Of a stretch of DNA of 64,000 bases, positions 43,790 through 53,573 are shown piece after piece. Every line of letters begins with the position of its first letter. The first letter of the stretch is position 1. Source of the DNA: Blastocatellia bacterium (GTDB lineage: Bacteria > Acidobacteriota > Blastocatellia > Chloracidobacteriales > JADJPF01); NCBI GenBank assembly GCA_016713405.1, contig JADJPF010000003.1, positions 558,001-622,000 on the forward strand, in the 5' to 3' direction. A program made the translations under genes and the position numbers. The notes beneath the pieces are model-generated. The model worked only from the letters and a program-made list of their open reading frames with translations. It was not told the origin of the DNA and did no database searches.

Positions 43790-45052
43790 TTACCAATCAA
43801 ATCTAGTATTTAATCCGCAACTAGGACAATAAGCATCTGAAGCCTTGGTATTAGCTCCACAATTAGCGCAACGTGGCTTGGTGTCGGGCTTTGGTTGAGG
43901 AGGAGCATTATTTATAGGCGTAACATTTGGGTTTTGTGGAGGGGGATTTTGAGGAGGAGTTTTTGGATTTTTTTCTAGCACAGCTATTGCCCCAACAATT
44001 GTTGAGCCACAAATATGACAAAATGCAGAACCTATGTCTAAACTAGCACTACAATTTGGACAATTTGTTATTGTTGCACCTCCACCACCAGAAGATGAAG
44101 GAGGGTTGTAGGGAGGGTTATAGGGAGGGTTATAGCCTGGGCTTTGATAGCCACCAAAGTTATAACCATCAGCAGAAAATGGTTGAATATCAATTCTTGG
44201 GTAAATTCCACTTAAAATATTGTTATATTCTGAAGACATTGACCATTCTTTAATCTCTTTTGCTCTTAGCACAGGAAAAGGATGTGTTCGTGTAATAACT
44301 TGTAGAAATTTATAAAGTTGGTTTAATGTGCTTTGGTCTAGTTCTTGGTAATTTTCAGCTTGACGCAAAAACTCATCTTGATCCATCTGCTCTATAACTT
44401 TACTGCAACCGCCTGCTAATTTCATTAAAGTAGAAATTACTGCTTGAGGGTTTTGTATGCCTAAAAGACCAGCCCTATCAGCAGAAAGCTCTGCTTTACG
44501 ATCCCATTCATAAAAAGCAACTAGTATTGGGCCGGTAATAAGCCCACCTAATCCAAATGTTCTATCTGCAATATATTCAGCAACTACACTTAAGAAACGA
44601 GCTATCATTTTATAAAGAACATGGCCGCATTTAATATGCCCAACTTCATGACAAATTATTGTAAAAAGCTCGTCATCACTCATTAAGTCAACTAGTCCTG
44701 ATTGCAGTACAACAAAAGGTTTTTCTGAGCCAAAAGTATAAGCATTGGCAATAGGATTTTGATCAATATAAAATTCAGGGACTTCAACATCTAAGATTTC
44801 GCAGGATTCAACCAACATATCATGCAGTAAAGGACATTGTTTTTGGTTAACTCTAATGCTATCAGCAATATTTGTAATATAGTAATATCGCTCATAGCCA
44901 TATTCGATAACTTTACGAATTAAAAAATCAACACCTTTTGCTTTTTTTACTGCTTCTAGTGCTTTAAGATCCATTGGATGTTGAAAAGCACTAGGAGAAA
45001 TACGAGGGAATGTCCGTCTGCCTTTGCGTTGCCAACGATTTTTTTCTGTCAT
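43790..45052 (-). CDS. M48-family zinc metalloprotease with two C-terminal zinc ribbons
   Basis: This 420-aa protein has the catalytic HEVGHIKCGH motif (about residues 134-143, HExxH) with a downstream ELSADRAGL supplying the third ligand, as in M48 peptidases (HtpX/Ste24/BepA relatives). Residues ~280-325 are Gly/Pro/Tyr-rich (PPYNPP repeats). Two zinc ribbons follow: CPNCSASLDIGSAFCHICG (~333-351) and CANCGANTKASDAYCPSCG (~397-415). There is no signal peptide or obvious membrane span, so it is likely cytosolic. The ribbons may recruit substrate. Confidence 0.88.
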   Translation of the reverse strand: MTEKNRWQRKGRRTFPRISPSAFQHPMDLKALEAVKKAKGVDFLIRKVIEYGYERYYYITNIADSIRVNQKQCPLLHDMLVESCEILDVEVPEFYIDQNPIANAYTFGSEKPFVVLQSGLVDLMSDDELFTIICHEVGHIKCGHVLYKMIARFLSVVAEYIADRTFGLGGLITGPILVAFYEWDRKAELSADRAGLLGIQNPQAVISTLMKLAGGCSKVIEQMDQDEFLRQAENYQELDQSTLNQLYKFLQVITRTHPFPVLRAKEIKEWSMSSEYNNILSGIYPRIDIQPFSADGYNFGGYQSPGYNPPYNPPYNPPSSSGGGGATITNCPNCSASLDIGSAFCHICGSTIVGAIAVLEKNPKTPPQNPPPQNPNVTPINNAPPQPKPDTKPRCANCGANTKASDAYCPSCGLNTRFDW

Positions 45053-45148
45053 AATTTTTGCTTCTTTCTGTCTAATTAGCTGTAAATGCTACAAAAGCAT
45101 TATCTTAGCGATTAAGTGATAACTAATCTAGCTATTTGTCTAAAAATT

Positions 45149-46408
45149 TTACTCATAGCGTAAGGTTTCAATAGGGTCTAAGCGGGAAGCCTTCCAAGCA
45201 GGCCAAATTCCAAAACCGACTCCTAAAAGTACAGAAAAAACAAAACCTGTTATTGGAGCCCATAAAGGAATAAAAGTAGGGATAACTAACTTAATTAAAC
45301 TAGCTAATCCACAACCAACTAAAATTCCAATTACTCCTCCTAAACCTGTTAGCGAAGCAGCTTCAACTAAAAATTGTAAAATTATATCTCGTCGTCTTGC
45401 TCCAATAGCTTTACGAATACCTATTTCTTTAGTACGTTCTGTAACACTTACTAGCATAATATTCATTACACCAATTCCACCAACTAATAAGCCGACACTA
45501 GAAAAAGCTACCATTAGAGCAAATACACCAAAAGTAATAGCATTAAATTGTTGGACAATTTGATCTGCCGTAGAAATACCAAAGTTATCTTTTTCAGTAA
45601 ATTTAACTTTTCTTTGCTTACGCAATATTTGCCGCATTTCTTCAACCGCTTGAGTTAATTGACCAGGTTTAGCTTGTGCCATTAAAAAATGGTCTTTTAT
45701 TTGTGGATAGAGTTTTCTAAGTGTTAAATATGGCATATAAACAGATTTATTTTCATTATTTGGATCTTCATCTCCTACAAGAAATGTTTCCCGTTTATCT
45801 AAAACGCCAATGACCCGAAAACTACGACCATCAATTAGCATCTCTTTATCAATCGCTGACACATTAGGAAACAGGGTATTAGCTACATCCTGACCAATTA
45901 CTACCACATCTGCACGGTGATCATTTTCTGCATCGCCAAAAAATCGTCCTTCAGCAATATCAATTGTTCCCATACGAAAATATGATGGTAAACAGCTTGT
46001 TACAGTAGCATTTAGCATTTCTTTTTCTTGGTATCGGACAGGAATTCTTGGCACCAGTGGCCCAGCATCAAAGGCTACAGGAGAGAGAAAAATTGTTGAT
46101 GCTTCTATTTTTTGGCTATCCTTGACTATTGCTAAATATTCATCATAACCAATAGGTTTACGCATTCTTTCTTCACGAGAGATATCAAAATTAAACCCAG
46201 GTTCAAATTTATAGACATAAATAGAGTTAGTGCCAAATGACTCTATTTCCTTTGTTACACGGCTTTCAATTCCAGAAACAAAAGCAGAAATAACAATCAC
46301 AGTCATTGTGCCAATCACAACACCTAAAATAGTTAAAAGTGAGCGTAATTTGTGTTGGCGGATATTATCAAAGGCCATCAAAACATCTTCTAAAAGAACA
46401 CCTCGCAT
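45149..46408 (-). CDS. MacB/FtsX-type ABC transporter permease
   Basis: This 419-aa permease has one N-terminal helix (HKLRSLLTILGVVIGTMTVI), a ~230-residue periplasmic MacB-type core domain, and three C-terminal helices with the conserved VTERTKEIGIRKAIGARRRDI. MacB-like systems move lipoproteins, peptides or envelope signals using a separate or fused ATPase. Here neither the ATPase nor the membrane-fusion partner is adjacent, so it must pair with a distant one. An AGGAG lies 13 bases before the ATG. The C-terminus ends SRLDPIETLRYE, as usual for this family. Confidence 0.9.
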   Translation of the reverse strand: MRGVLLEDVLMAFDNIRQHKLRSLLTILGVVIGTMTVIVISAFVSGIESRVTKEIESFGTNSIYVYKFEPGFNFDISREERMRKPIGYDEYLAIVKDSQKIEASTIFLSPVAFDAGPLVPRIPVRYQEKEMLNATVTSCLPSYFRMGTIDIAEGRFFGDAENDHRADVVVIGQDVANTLFPNVSAIDKEMLIDGRSFRVIGVLDKRETFLVGDEDPNNENKSVYMPYLTLRKLYPQIKDHFLMAQAKPGQLTQAVEEMRQILRKQRKVKFTEKDNFGISTADQIVQQFNAITFGVFALMVAFSSVGLLVGGIGVMNIMLVSVTERTKEIGIRKAIGARRRDIILQFLVEAASLTGLGGVIGILVGCGLASLIKLVIPTFIPLWAPITGFVFSVLLGVGFGIWPAWKASRLDPIETLRYE

Positions 46409-46534
46409 AAGGATTATTTTTCTCCTAAAGCGTTATAAATTTGGTTTTTTGCAAAAAACTGAACGTTTTTCTTTTGCTTATAGTCTCTCATTGAAGTGTA
46501 GAAATTGGCAAGTCTAGTTGTTAGCTTACAAAAT

Positions 46535-46570
46535 AAAAAAGCCAAAAGAAAATCTTTTTATCTTTTGGCT
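46535..46570 (-). terminator. Intrinsic terminator of the WG-repeat gene
   Basis: A 10-bp stem (46540-46549 with 46561-46570); the minus strand continues with six T residues (46540-46535). Confidence 0.9.
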
Positions 46571-46607
46571 AAATTACTTATTTTTAAGAGAATGTTGCTA
46601 TAAAATT

Positions 46608-47747
46608 TTACTCAAGACCATTTTTTCCAAGCATTTGACCTGTAGTAGTAAAAGACACCCATTTTCCATTAATTTGGTTGCTACATAAACCCTTACCAAA
46701 ATAAATTGCATGATCAAAAATAGCATCAATGACAATTTGGCCTGTTTTGTCTATATATCCATATTTTTCATTAATTTTTATAGGTGCTAAACCATCGCTA
46801 AATGCTGTTAAAAGTTCATTAAACTGAGCTTTAATAACAAATTGGCCTGTTTTATCAATATACCCAAGTTTTCCTCTAAATTTTACAGCAGCTAAACCCT
46901 CGGAAAAATACCATGCTTTGTCAAATTTAGGTGCAATGACCATTTCACCTTTTTCATTAATAAAACCATATTTATCATTGACTTTTACTGCTGCTAATCC
47001 TTCTGAAAACCATAAAGCGTCTTCAAATGTGGAATTAATAACAAAATTTCCAGATGGGTCAATAAATCCTGTTTGTTTAGAATCAAGGCCAACACGTATT
47101 AATTGGCCGTCTTCTGACATACCATTAATATAGATAAACCTAGGTTCAACAATAAAATTTCCAGATTTATCAATAAGCCCACATTTATAATCAATGCTGG
47201 CTTGTGCAATACCTTTAATAAATCCTCCAGCTAAATCAAATTTAGGTTCAATAACAAATTCTCCAGACTTGTCAATAAAACCATATTTATCATTAAATTT
47301 TACTGGTGCTAAACCTTCCTCAAAATATGTTGCCATATCAAATTTAGCTTCAATAATAAATTGTCCAAAATTATCAATAAAGGCATATTTACCATCAACT
47401 TTTACAGCAGCTAAGTTTTCAGAAAAATCTCTAGCATCATCAAACTGCGGTTTGATAACCCATTGACCCATTTTATTAATAAATCCAAATTTTCCTTTTG
47501 TTTTAGCAAGAGCTAAATCTCCACGAAAAAAACTAACAAATTCAAATTTTGGAGCAATTACAGCCTTTTTATTAGAATCGAGAAAGCCCCATAAATTGTT
47601 GTAAGCAAATGGCTGAAGTTCTACATCTGCTTTTATGGTCTCTTTATCAGTTAAGGGTTTTTCAGTTTGAGCAAATACTAGTGAAATAGCTAGTATTAGA
47701 ACAATACAAGCACTAAAAATATGGCTTAACACTGTTTTATTAAACAT
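46608..47747 (-). CDS. Exported WG-repeat protein
   Basis: This 379-aa protein has a signal peptide (FNKTVLSHIFSACIVLILAIS, cleavage near FAQTE) and then about eight WG/KWG repeats of 45-48 residues. Each has the form GKYGFIDKxGxxVIxPKFDxAxxFxEGLAxVK. Such proteins form solenoid-like surfaces in envelope proteins of Leptospira, Bacteroidetes and others. It carries no catalytic motif. It is followed by a strong terminator and looks monocistronic. Confidence 0.9.
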   Translation of the reverse strand: MFNKTVLSHIFSACIVLILAISLVFAQTEKPLTDKETIKADVELQPFAYNNLWGFLDSNKKAVIAPKFEFVSFFRGDLALAKTKGKFGFINKMGQWVIKPQFDDARDFSENLAAVKVDGKYAFIDNFGQFIIEAKFDMATYFEEGLAPVKFNDKYGFIDKSGEFVIEPKFDLAGGFIKGIAQASIDYKCGLIDKSGNFIVEPRFIYINGMSEDGQLIRVGLDSKQTGFIDPSGNFVINSTFEDALWFSEGLAAVKVNDKYGFINEKGEMVIAPKFDKAWYFSEGLAAVKFRGKLGYIDKTGQFVIKAQFNELLTAFSDGLAPIKINEKYGYIDKTGQIVIDAIFDHAIYFGKGLCSNQINGKWVSFTTTGQMLGKNGLE

Positions 47748-47842
47748 AAAATACCTCTAAATTTTTATTGATTGATTGGCAGGATTACTTGTTTAACACA
47801 AATTAGTTAGATGGGTTTCAAAACTTTTCCCAGAGAATTATC

Positions 47843-49948
47843 TTAAGAAATTAATAAGGGCTTAATTTTTTGATAAAGTTTGGCGGCTCGTGTTTCGTCT
47901 AGCTCATAGAGAATATGATAGTGTTTCTTAACGTTAGCCTTATCACTTAACTTAAAGTAGCATAAAGCTAAATTTACTCTAGCTAAAATAAATTGTGGCT
48001 CTAATTCTAAAGCTTTTTCAAAATGTTCTACTGCCCTTTGTAACTCGTTGGTCTTAAAATAACATAGCCCAATATTATTATAAGCTTCTGCATAATTGGC
48101 CCTAAGTTTTAGAGCGCATTTATACTCCATAATTGCTTCTCTATATTGTCCACGTTCACCATAAAGAAGACCCATAGTGTTATGATTTTCTGGTAAATTA
48201 GGGTCTAATGCTACAGCTTTATAACCTGCGGCTTCTGCTTCGTCTAGATTACCTTGTGAACGATAATTTAGAGCTAAATAATTATAAGCAACTGAGTAAT
48301 CAGACTTAATCTTTATAGCATCTTTGAAAGCTTTTTGTGCTTCTACAAATTGTTTTTTGGCTCTATAGCATTGTCCTAGTAAACAATAAGCTTGGTGGTA
48401 TTTAGGGTTTATTTTTATTGCTTGCTGACAAGATTTTATGGCTTCATCTGCTCGACCAGTGCGAAATTGCGTATTAGCTGCACCAAGGTAAGCTTCTGCA
48501 TAATCAGCTTTTAGCTTTATAGCACGCGAAAAAGCTTCATAAGCGTGTGGATAGTCCCCCATTTCCATTAAAGCAAGTCCAATTGTATAAAAAGCTGATG
48601 GGTTAACTTGATCTATCTTTATTGCTTCACGGGCTGATTTAGCAGCGTCTTCATAACGGCCAGAACGTAGATAGGCTTGGCCTAAATCCGCATAAACTTC
48701 TCCTAAACTAGGTTGTAGTTTTATAGCTTTTTCAAATGATTCTATAGCTTTTTGGCTTTCCCCTTTAGCAAGTAAAAGCTGCCCCATAAATTGGTAAATT
48801 TCTGGTAAATGCGGGTCTAAATCTAATGCTCTTTCGCATTCATCCATAGCTAGTTTACTTTTTCCTTCTTTAGCAAGTGCCTGTGCTGATAAAAGTAAAG
48901 TGTAGCCAGGAGAAAAAGTTCTTTCTCCTTTAGATAAAGGCTGAGAAAAGGACGGAGTATTAATAGACAAGTTATTTTGAGCAATAGCTTTATTCTCTGT
49001 AGGCTGGTTAACTGGGTTAGGTGGAATGAGTGGCCCTTGTCTTTGCGCATGGGGTAGCTCTATTTTTATTGGCTTTTCTACTGCTTTGACATTTGTAGGA
49101 GGCTGGTTTACAGGTAAATTTTCTGATAAATCTGCAACAGTTGGACTATCTTTTTGGCTTCTCTTAACGCTTTTATCTGGATATTCTACGGATGGAGGAA
49201 GGTTTTGTATTGATACATAAGATGTTGCAGGCTGTGGAGTTAAGCTTTTTGAATCTTCTTTTAAGCTTGCTGCTAGGCCGGATGAGTCTGGTCTTATTGA
49301 AGCCCCACAAGCAGCGCAAAACTTAGGCTCTCCAATAATATTAGCCCCACAAACAGCACAACTACGAACCGCAGAAATACCAATAGCAGTTTCAATAATA
49401 CGTTTTCTTTCTATTGCTTCTCGCTCTTGCTTAGACATTGGAACCATAGTAATTTCTGGATCATCATCTGCTTGAGCAACTATTGCACTTAAACCAGACA
49501 TTAAAGCACTGCCACAACGACGGCAAAACTTAGCATCTCCGCTACATTGTGCTTCACAAGTAGGACAAGAAATAGTGTTTGCTGTATCTTCAACTTTTGC
49601 TACAGGTTGTGTACTAGGAGCCTTGGGACGAAAATTAGCATCATATTCAAATTGAACTATAGGCCCTTCAACACCAAATTGAATAAAACATCCCTTTTTT
49701 AGAGGAACTTTACCTTCTATTTGCTCTTGGTCTAAATAAGTACCATTGCGGCTATTAAGGTCTTCTAAATAAAAATTCCCCTCATAAAATGAAATTACTG
49801 CATGAAGGCGAGATACACCAGGCTCTTGAATACTATTAAATGCTAAATCACATTCTCTAGGGTCACGTCCAACACGCACAAAAGGACTTTCATATTCTGT
49901 TTTACTACCAGCTTGCGAACCTTTTATATGGGTGAGAATAATTTTCAT
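47843..49948 (-). CDS. FHA + double zinc ribbon + TPR protein
   Basis: This protein of about 701 aa has an N-terminal forkhead-associated domain (VRVGRDPRECDLAF, VSRLHAVISFYEGNFYLEDL, NSRNGTYLD; about 24-90). Two zinc ribbons follow (CPTCEAQCSGDAKFCRRCG and CAVCGANIIGEPKFCAACG), then a disordered linker and about ten TPR repeats (350-690). The FHA domain should bind phosphothreonine on a kinase or its target, and the TPRs assemble partners. The start is the ATG at 49948 with AGAGG upstream; the frame opens one codon earlier with TTG. It lies next to the Ser/Thr kinase-TPR gene, on the same strand. Confidence 0.9.
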   Translation of the reverse strand: MKIILTHIKGSQAGSKTEYESPFVRVGRDPRECDLAFNSIQEPGVSRLHAVISFYEGNFYLEDLNSRNGTYLDQEQIEGKVPLKKGCFIQFGVEGPIVQFEYDANFRPKAPSTQPVAKVEDTANTISCPTCEAQCSGDAKFCRRCGSALMSGLSAIVAQADDDPEITMVPMSKQEREAIERKRIIETAIGISAVRSCAVCGANIIGEPKFCAACGASIRPDSSGLAASLKEDSKSLTPQPATSYVSIQNLPPSVEYPDKSVKRSQKDSPTVADLSENLPVNQPPTNVKAVEKPIKIELPHAQRQGPLIPPNPVNQPTENKAIAQNNLSINTPSFSQPLSKGERTFSPGYTLLLSAQALAKEGKSKLAMDECERALDLDPHLPEIYQFMGQLLLAKGESQKAIESFEKAIKLQPSLGEVYADLGQAYLRSGRYEDAAKSAREAIKIDQVNPSAFYTIGLALMEMGDYPHAYEAFSRAIKLKADYAEAYLGAANTQFRTGRADEAIKSCQQAIKINPKYHQAYCLLGQCYRAKKQFVEAQKAFKDAIKIKSDYSVAYNYLALNYRSQGNLDEAEAAGYKAVALDPNLPENHNTMGLLYGERGQYREAIMEYKCALKLRANYAEAYNNIGLCYFKTNELQRAVEHFEKALELEPQFILARVNLALCYFKLSDKANVKKHYHILYELDETRAAKLYQKIKPLLIS

Positions 49949-49983
49949 CAAAAGCCTCTAACGCTATTTAGGCTGGAGGCAGG

Positions 49984-50014
49984 GGTCACAAATCTAAAAA
50001 TTTAATTTGTGGCC
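49984..50014 (-). terminator. Hairpin between the TPR gene and the FHA-TPR gene
   Basis: A 10-bp stem with one G-T pair (49984-49993 with 50005-50014). No T-tract follows on the minus strand, so it could be a processing or attenuation hairpin rather than a terminator. Confidence 0.35.
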
Positions 50015-50136
50015 TCTGAACCCAGACCAAACATTGTACATCCTTAACTGCTAGCTTGGAAATGAGATTTTAATAGTATTTTATGTTTTTGCCGAATATT
50101 GGGCTAACCACTGCTAAATTACTTATAAATAAACAG

Positions 50137-51201
50137 TTAGTTTTTAGTCTCTATATTTTTAAGAATCTCTTTAAACTTCTCTTGATCTTTTAGTTGCTGC
50201 ATTTTAGGGTCAACTGCTAGCCAAATAATACGGTTATCTTTGTCTTGAAAAGCCTTTTCTAGATATTCAAAAGCCTTTTTATCTTTTCCTAATCCATAGT
50301 AAATTAGAAAAAAGTCAAATGCAGCAACATAACGCTTTTCAGATAGCTTTTCTAACTCTACTAAAAGATTTTCTGCTTCCTTATTTTGACCTGCTTTGGC
50401 GTAAGCATAGCCTAAGGCAGAAACAAATCGTAGATCTTCTTCAGTTAACTTGCTAGCTTTTTGAAATTCTAAAATTGCAGCAACATAATCCCCTTTTTGC
50501 AAATAAGTTTCTCCTAATCGAAAATGTGCTAAAGCAAAATTAGGTTCAAGATTTAATGTTTTGTTTAACTCTTCAATAGCTTTATCTTGTTGACCTGCTA
50601 AACTATAAGCTAAACCTAAATTAGTATTAATAATTAAAGAAATTGGATCTAGTTGTTCTGCCTGCTTTAATATTTCAATAGCTTCATTAAACCGCTTATT
50701 TGTTAGCAAATATAATCCATACCAATGATAAGCCGTGCTATAAGTTGGGTTAAGCTCAATTGCTCGCTTAAAAGCTTTTTCAGCTTCTTGAAATTGCCAA
50801 AAATAGTTTGTTAAACAATATCCTAAAGAAGCATAAGCATTTGCAAAATCAGGCTCTATTGCTAGTGCGTGTTTTGCTTCGGCTTGTGCTTTAGGAAAAG
50901 TGTTTTTTGGAAGTTCTAAGTTATAAGTTCCTAACAAATTATAGCAATCAGCTAGTCCAATATGTGCTAAAGCATAAGTAGGCTCTAAGTCTATTGCTTG
51001 CTTAAAATAATCTAATGCTAAATATACTTGTTTAGGTGTTCGTTTATTCCAAGCATATAAGCCTTGTAAGTAAAAACGATAAGCTTCTGTATTATGTGTA
51101 GTTTGTTTGGTGGAAATCACAGGCTTTCCAACTAAATGTTGGCTTAATTGCTGGGCAATATTTTCTGCTATCTCTTGTTGTAGCAAGGAAATATCTTTCA
51201 T
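50137..51201 (-). CDS. TPR half of a frameshifted Ser/Thr kinase gene
   Basis: This 354-aa open frame starts MKDISLLQQEIAENIAQQLS, which in related proteins follows directly on an LWGE...RK segment, and then carries about nine TPR repeats (YALAHIGLADCYNLLGTYN, FANAYASLGYCLTNYFW and so on). The upstream kinase frame ends within it, overlapping by 110 bases in another frame. So this is best read as the C-terminal half of one kinase/TolB-N-like/TPR protein, broken by an indel at 51217-51225. Independent translation from the ATG at 51201 is possible but no ribosome site is obvious. Confidence 0.8.
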   Translation of the reverse strand: MKDISLLQQEIAENIAQQLSQHLVGKPVISTKQTTHNTEAYRFYLQGLYAWNKRTPKQVYLALDYFKQAIDLEPTYALAHIGLADCYNLLGTYNLELPKNTFPKAQAEAKHALAIEPDFANAYASLGYCLTNYFWQFQEAEKAFKRAIELNPTYSTAYHWYGLYLLTNKRFNEAIEILKQAEQLDPISLIINTNLGLAYSLAGQQDKAIEELNKTLNLEPNFALAHFRLGETYLQKGDYVAAILEFQKASKLTEEDLRFVSALGYAYAKAGQNKEAENLLVELEKLSEKRYVAAFDFFLIYYGLGKDKKAFEYLEKAFQDKDNRIIWLAVDPKMQQLKDQEKFKEILKNIETKN

Positions 51202-52765
51202 TTTGCGATGGTAAACTTTTTCCCCAAAGTTGATTATTATCTAATGTATCAATCAATTCTGTATGAATAGAAACATCTTCTCCTTGAACCTCTAAATGAC
51301 TAAGCAATACTGCACGAACATTAAGTTGTTTGCCTAGCTCTTTTATATCTATATTTTTATTTTTATAAGTAAAAACCAGGTTGCGAGACTTTACTTTTAA
51401 GTGTGCAAGCTCGGAAATACTATTAATTAAAACTTCTGTGATACCATCGGATAAATATTCTAAATTGTTGTCTTTGCTCTTATTTGCAAATGGCATTACA
51501 GCAATAGAATCAATAACACTATTTGTTAGATTTACTGTTTTAGGCTGAGTAAAATAGTAATACCCCACAAGACTTAACACTAAAATAACTAAGCTAATTA
51601 AACCAACAAAACCAAAAGTTTTCTTATTATTTGTTAATCCAATGAAAACTATGCTCTTAGGTGTATTTACAACTGTACTTTGATTAATAACATTTTGATC
51701 AATACTGTGATTAGCTGTAGTTTTTTTTGTAGCTACTTTTTTAACATCTTCATTGATTGTATTAATTGTGTCATTGATTGTGTCATTACTTATTACGGTT
51801 GGAACTTCGCTAAGAATTTTTTGCGGCAAAGATGTTAGTTTACCTAACTTTACTTCCGCTAATAGGTTGGGATTTATTTCTAGTGATTGTTTCACTTTTT
51901 TTAGATCTGCTACTAGATCTTTTGCCGTTTGATACCGACTTGACAAGTCTTTTGAGAGGGTTTTATTAACAATTTGTACTAGCTCTATTGGTACTTTAGC
52001 ATAAGTCAACAAATTAGGCACAGGTTGTTCAATAATAGAAACAAGTATATGACTAACCGTTTTACCTCTAAAAGGTGTTAAACCTGTAAGCATTTCATAG
52101 AGTACAATGCCTAAGCTAAATATATCTGTACGCTCATCTAGTTTTAATCCGCTAGCTTGTTCTGGAGACATATATTGAACAGTTCCCATTATCACGCCAG
52201 CATTTGTTTTTACAGTTTGCTCATCTGTATCTATTTTTTGTTTTTCAACAAGTTTTGCTAATCCAAAATCCAACACTTTGACATAGCCATCTGTTCGGAT
52301 CATTATATTTTCTGGCTTAATATCTCGGTGAATAATCCCAGCTTTATGTGCAGCAAGCAAAGCATTAGCTGATTGAATAAAGATTTCTAGTAGTTCGCAA
52401 ATATCTCCTGGATGGGCTTTCATATATTGGCGTAGGGTTTGACCTTCAATATATTCTGTAGCAATAAATTGTAACTCTTTATCTTCGCTACTAGGATTTG
52501 CTTCTGTATTAGCTACTAGCTTAGTTTCCCCTAAAGCATAAATAGTAATAATATTTGGATGGTTAAGCGCAGAAGCAGCACGGGCTTCTTGTTGAAAGCG
52601 TTGGATATTTTCTAAATTGCTAGCCATATCTGAGTTAATAACTTTTAATGCTACAACTCGATTTAATCGGCGATCTCGTGCTTTATAAACTTCACCCATT
52701 CCCCCAATACCTAGCAGGGAAATAATCTCATAAACATCTAAAATTGTGCCTGAAGCTAAAGCCAT
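51092..52765 (-). CDS. Ser/Thr protein kinase, N-terminal half of a frameshifted gene
   Basis: The first ~270 residues are a Hanks-type kinase: LGIGGMGEVYKARD (glycine loop), VVALKVI (Lys), HRDIKPENIMI (catalytic Asp), DFGLAKL (Mg loop) and YMSPEQASG. An Asn/Thr-rich linker, one membrane helix (about 378-400) and a TolB-N/FlgO-like domain (IAVMPFANKSKDNNLEYLSDGITEVL) follow. After LWG the frame runs into about 30 non-family residues (SLPSQNERYF...) and stops. True length with the TPR half would be about 870 aa. This kinase could phosphorylate ligands of the FHA proteins encoded nearby (inference). Confidence 0.88.
   Translation of the reverse strand: MALASGTILDVYEIISLLGIGGMGEVYKARDRRLNRVVALKVINSDMASNLENIQRFQQEARAASALNHPNIITIYALGETKLVANTEANPSSEDKELQFIATEYIEGQTLRQYMKAHPGDICELLEIFIQSANALLAAHKAGIIHRDIKPENIMIRTDGYVKVLDFGLAKLVEKQKIDTDEQTVKTNAGVIMGTVQYMSPEQASGLKLDERTDIFSLGIVLYEMLTGLTPFRGKTVSHILVSIIEQPVPNLLTYAKVPIELVQIVNKTLSKDLSSRYQTAKDLVADLKKVKQSLEINPNLLAEVKLGKLTSLPQKILSEVPTVISNDTINDTINTINEDVKKVATKKTTANHSIDQNVINQSTVVNTPKSIVFIGLTNNKKTFGFVGLISLVILVLSLVGYYYFTQPKTVNLTNSVIDSIAVMPFANKSKDNNLEYLSDGITEVLINSISELAHLKVKSRNLVFTYKNKNIDIKELGKQLNVRAVLLSHLEVQGEDVSIHTELIDTLDNNQLWGKSLPSQNERYFLATTRDSRKYCPAIKPTFSWKACDFHQTNYT
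51217..51225 (-). other. Apparent frameshift site in the kinase-TPR gene
   Basis: On the minus strand the kinase frame reads ...NNQLWGKSLPSQNERYF, while the +1 frame reads ...EKVYHRKMKDISLLQQEIA, the expected family continuation. The switch falls in GGGGAAAAA (51225-51217). One extra base, or two missing bases, in this run explains it. Confidence 0.75.
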
Positions 52766-52824
52766 ATTTTTAATCTAAATAAAATTAAGTAGCTAATTGT
52801 CGCAAAAAGCTTGAAAACTTAAAA

Positions 52825-53385
52825 TCAACTTGTGCTTTGAATCTTAAATATTTCTTGGCTTAGACAATAAAAACCTTCTAAAAGTGGGCTTGAAACAACA
52901 TCCCGACCAGATAAAATCTTTGCTAACTCTAATTTAGGAGTTTGATAGATTTCAATATTTTGTTGCTCTGGACACACTAGCCAATATTCTTTTACCCCAT
53001 ATTTTTGATAAATTTGCCGTTTTATTCTGCGATCTTTATGAGAACTCTCTAACGACACAGATAAAACTTCTATAACCAGTTCTGGAGCAGCACAAATCTG
53101 CTCTCCTGCTATAATTTCACCTCGCTTTAAGTTTGAAATATAAACAATGTCTGCTACTAAATAAGTAAAATCACTAAAAATTAATGCTGCACCAGGAATA
53201 ACTTCCCCAACAGGATTTTGTGCCAAATATTTTCCTAGTAAAAAAAGTAGATTAAAAACGGTTCTTTGATGGCTTAAACCTGGCACAACTGACATAACTA
53301 ATTCCCCTTCAATAAGTTGATAGCAAATACCATTTTCTGTAAGAAAACTTAAATCTAAAATGTTTAATAAAGGACTTATCCACAT
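52825..53385 (-). CDS. Uma2-family (DUF820) PD-(D/E)XK nuclease-like protein
   Basis: This 186-aa protein contains the Uma2 core: QLIEGELVMSVVPGLSHQ, YLVADIVYIS, APELVIEVLSVSLESSHKDRRIKRQIYQKYGVKEYWLV and the trailing GFYCLSQEIF. The fold is of PD-(D/E)XK nucleases; the conserved Asp and the E-x-K equivalent (EVLS...K) are present. These genes are abundant in cyanobacteria and other phyla with unclear physiological role. It lies 59 bases upstream of the kinase gene on the same strand. It could act on DNA, but no activity is shown. Confidence 0.88.
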   Translation of the reverse strand: MWISPLLNILDLSFLTENGICYQLIEGELVMSVVPGLSHQRTVFNLLFLLGKYLAQNPVGEVIPGAALIFSDFTYLVADIVYISNLKRGEIIAGEQICAAPELVIEVLSVSLESSHKDRRIKRQIYQKYGVKEYWLVCPEQQNIEIYQTPKLELAKILSGRDVVSSPLLEGFYCLSQEIFKIQSTS

Positions 53386-53573
53386 ATTTTTTACACTAAA
53401 AGAAATTAAAAATTTCTTAGTGTAGACGGTTTTAATTATAAATTTTGCTAATCAAATTTACGGTTGTTAAAAAGACTTTTTATTTGCTTATTAGGCTATA
53501 TGCTTATATCATTGCACACTTAGCAATAACCTAGTTCTAAATACGGATACTAAACTATAAAATTATAGATCTT

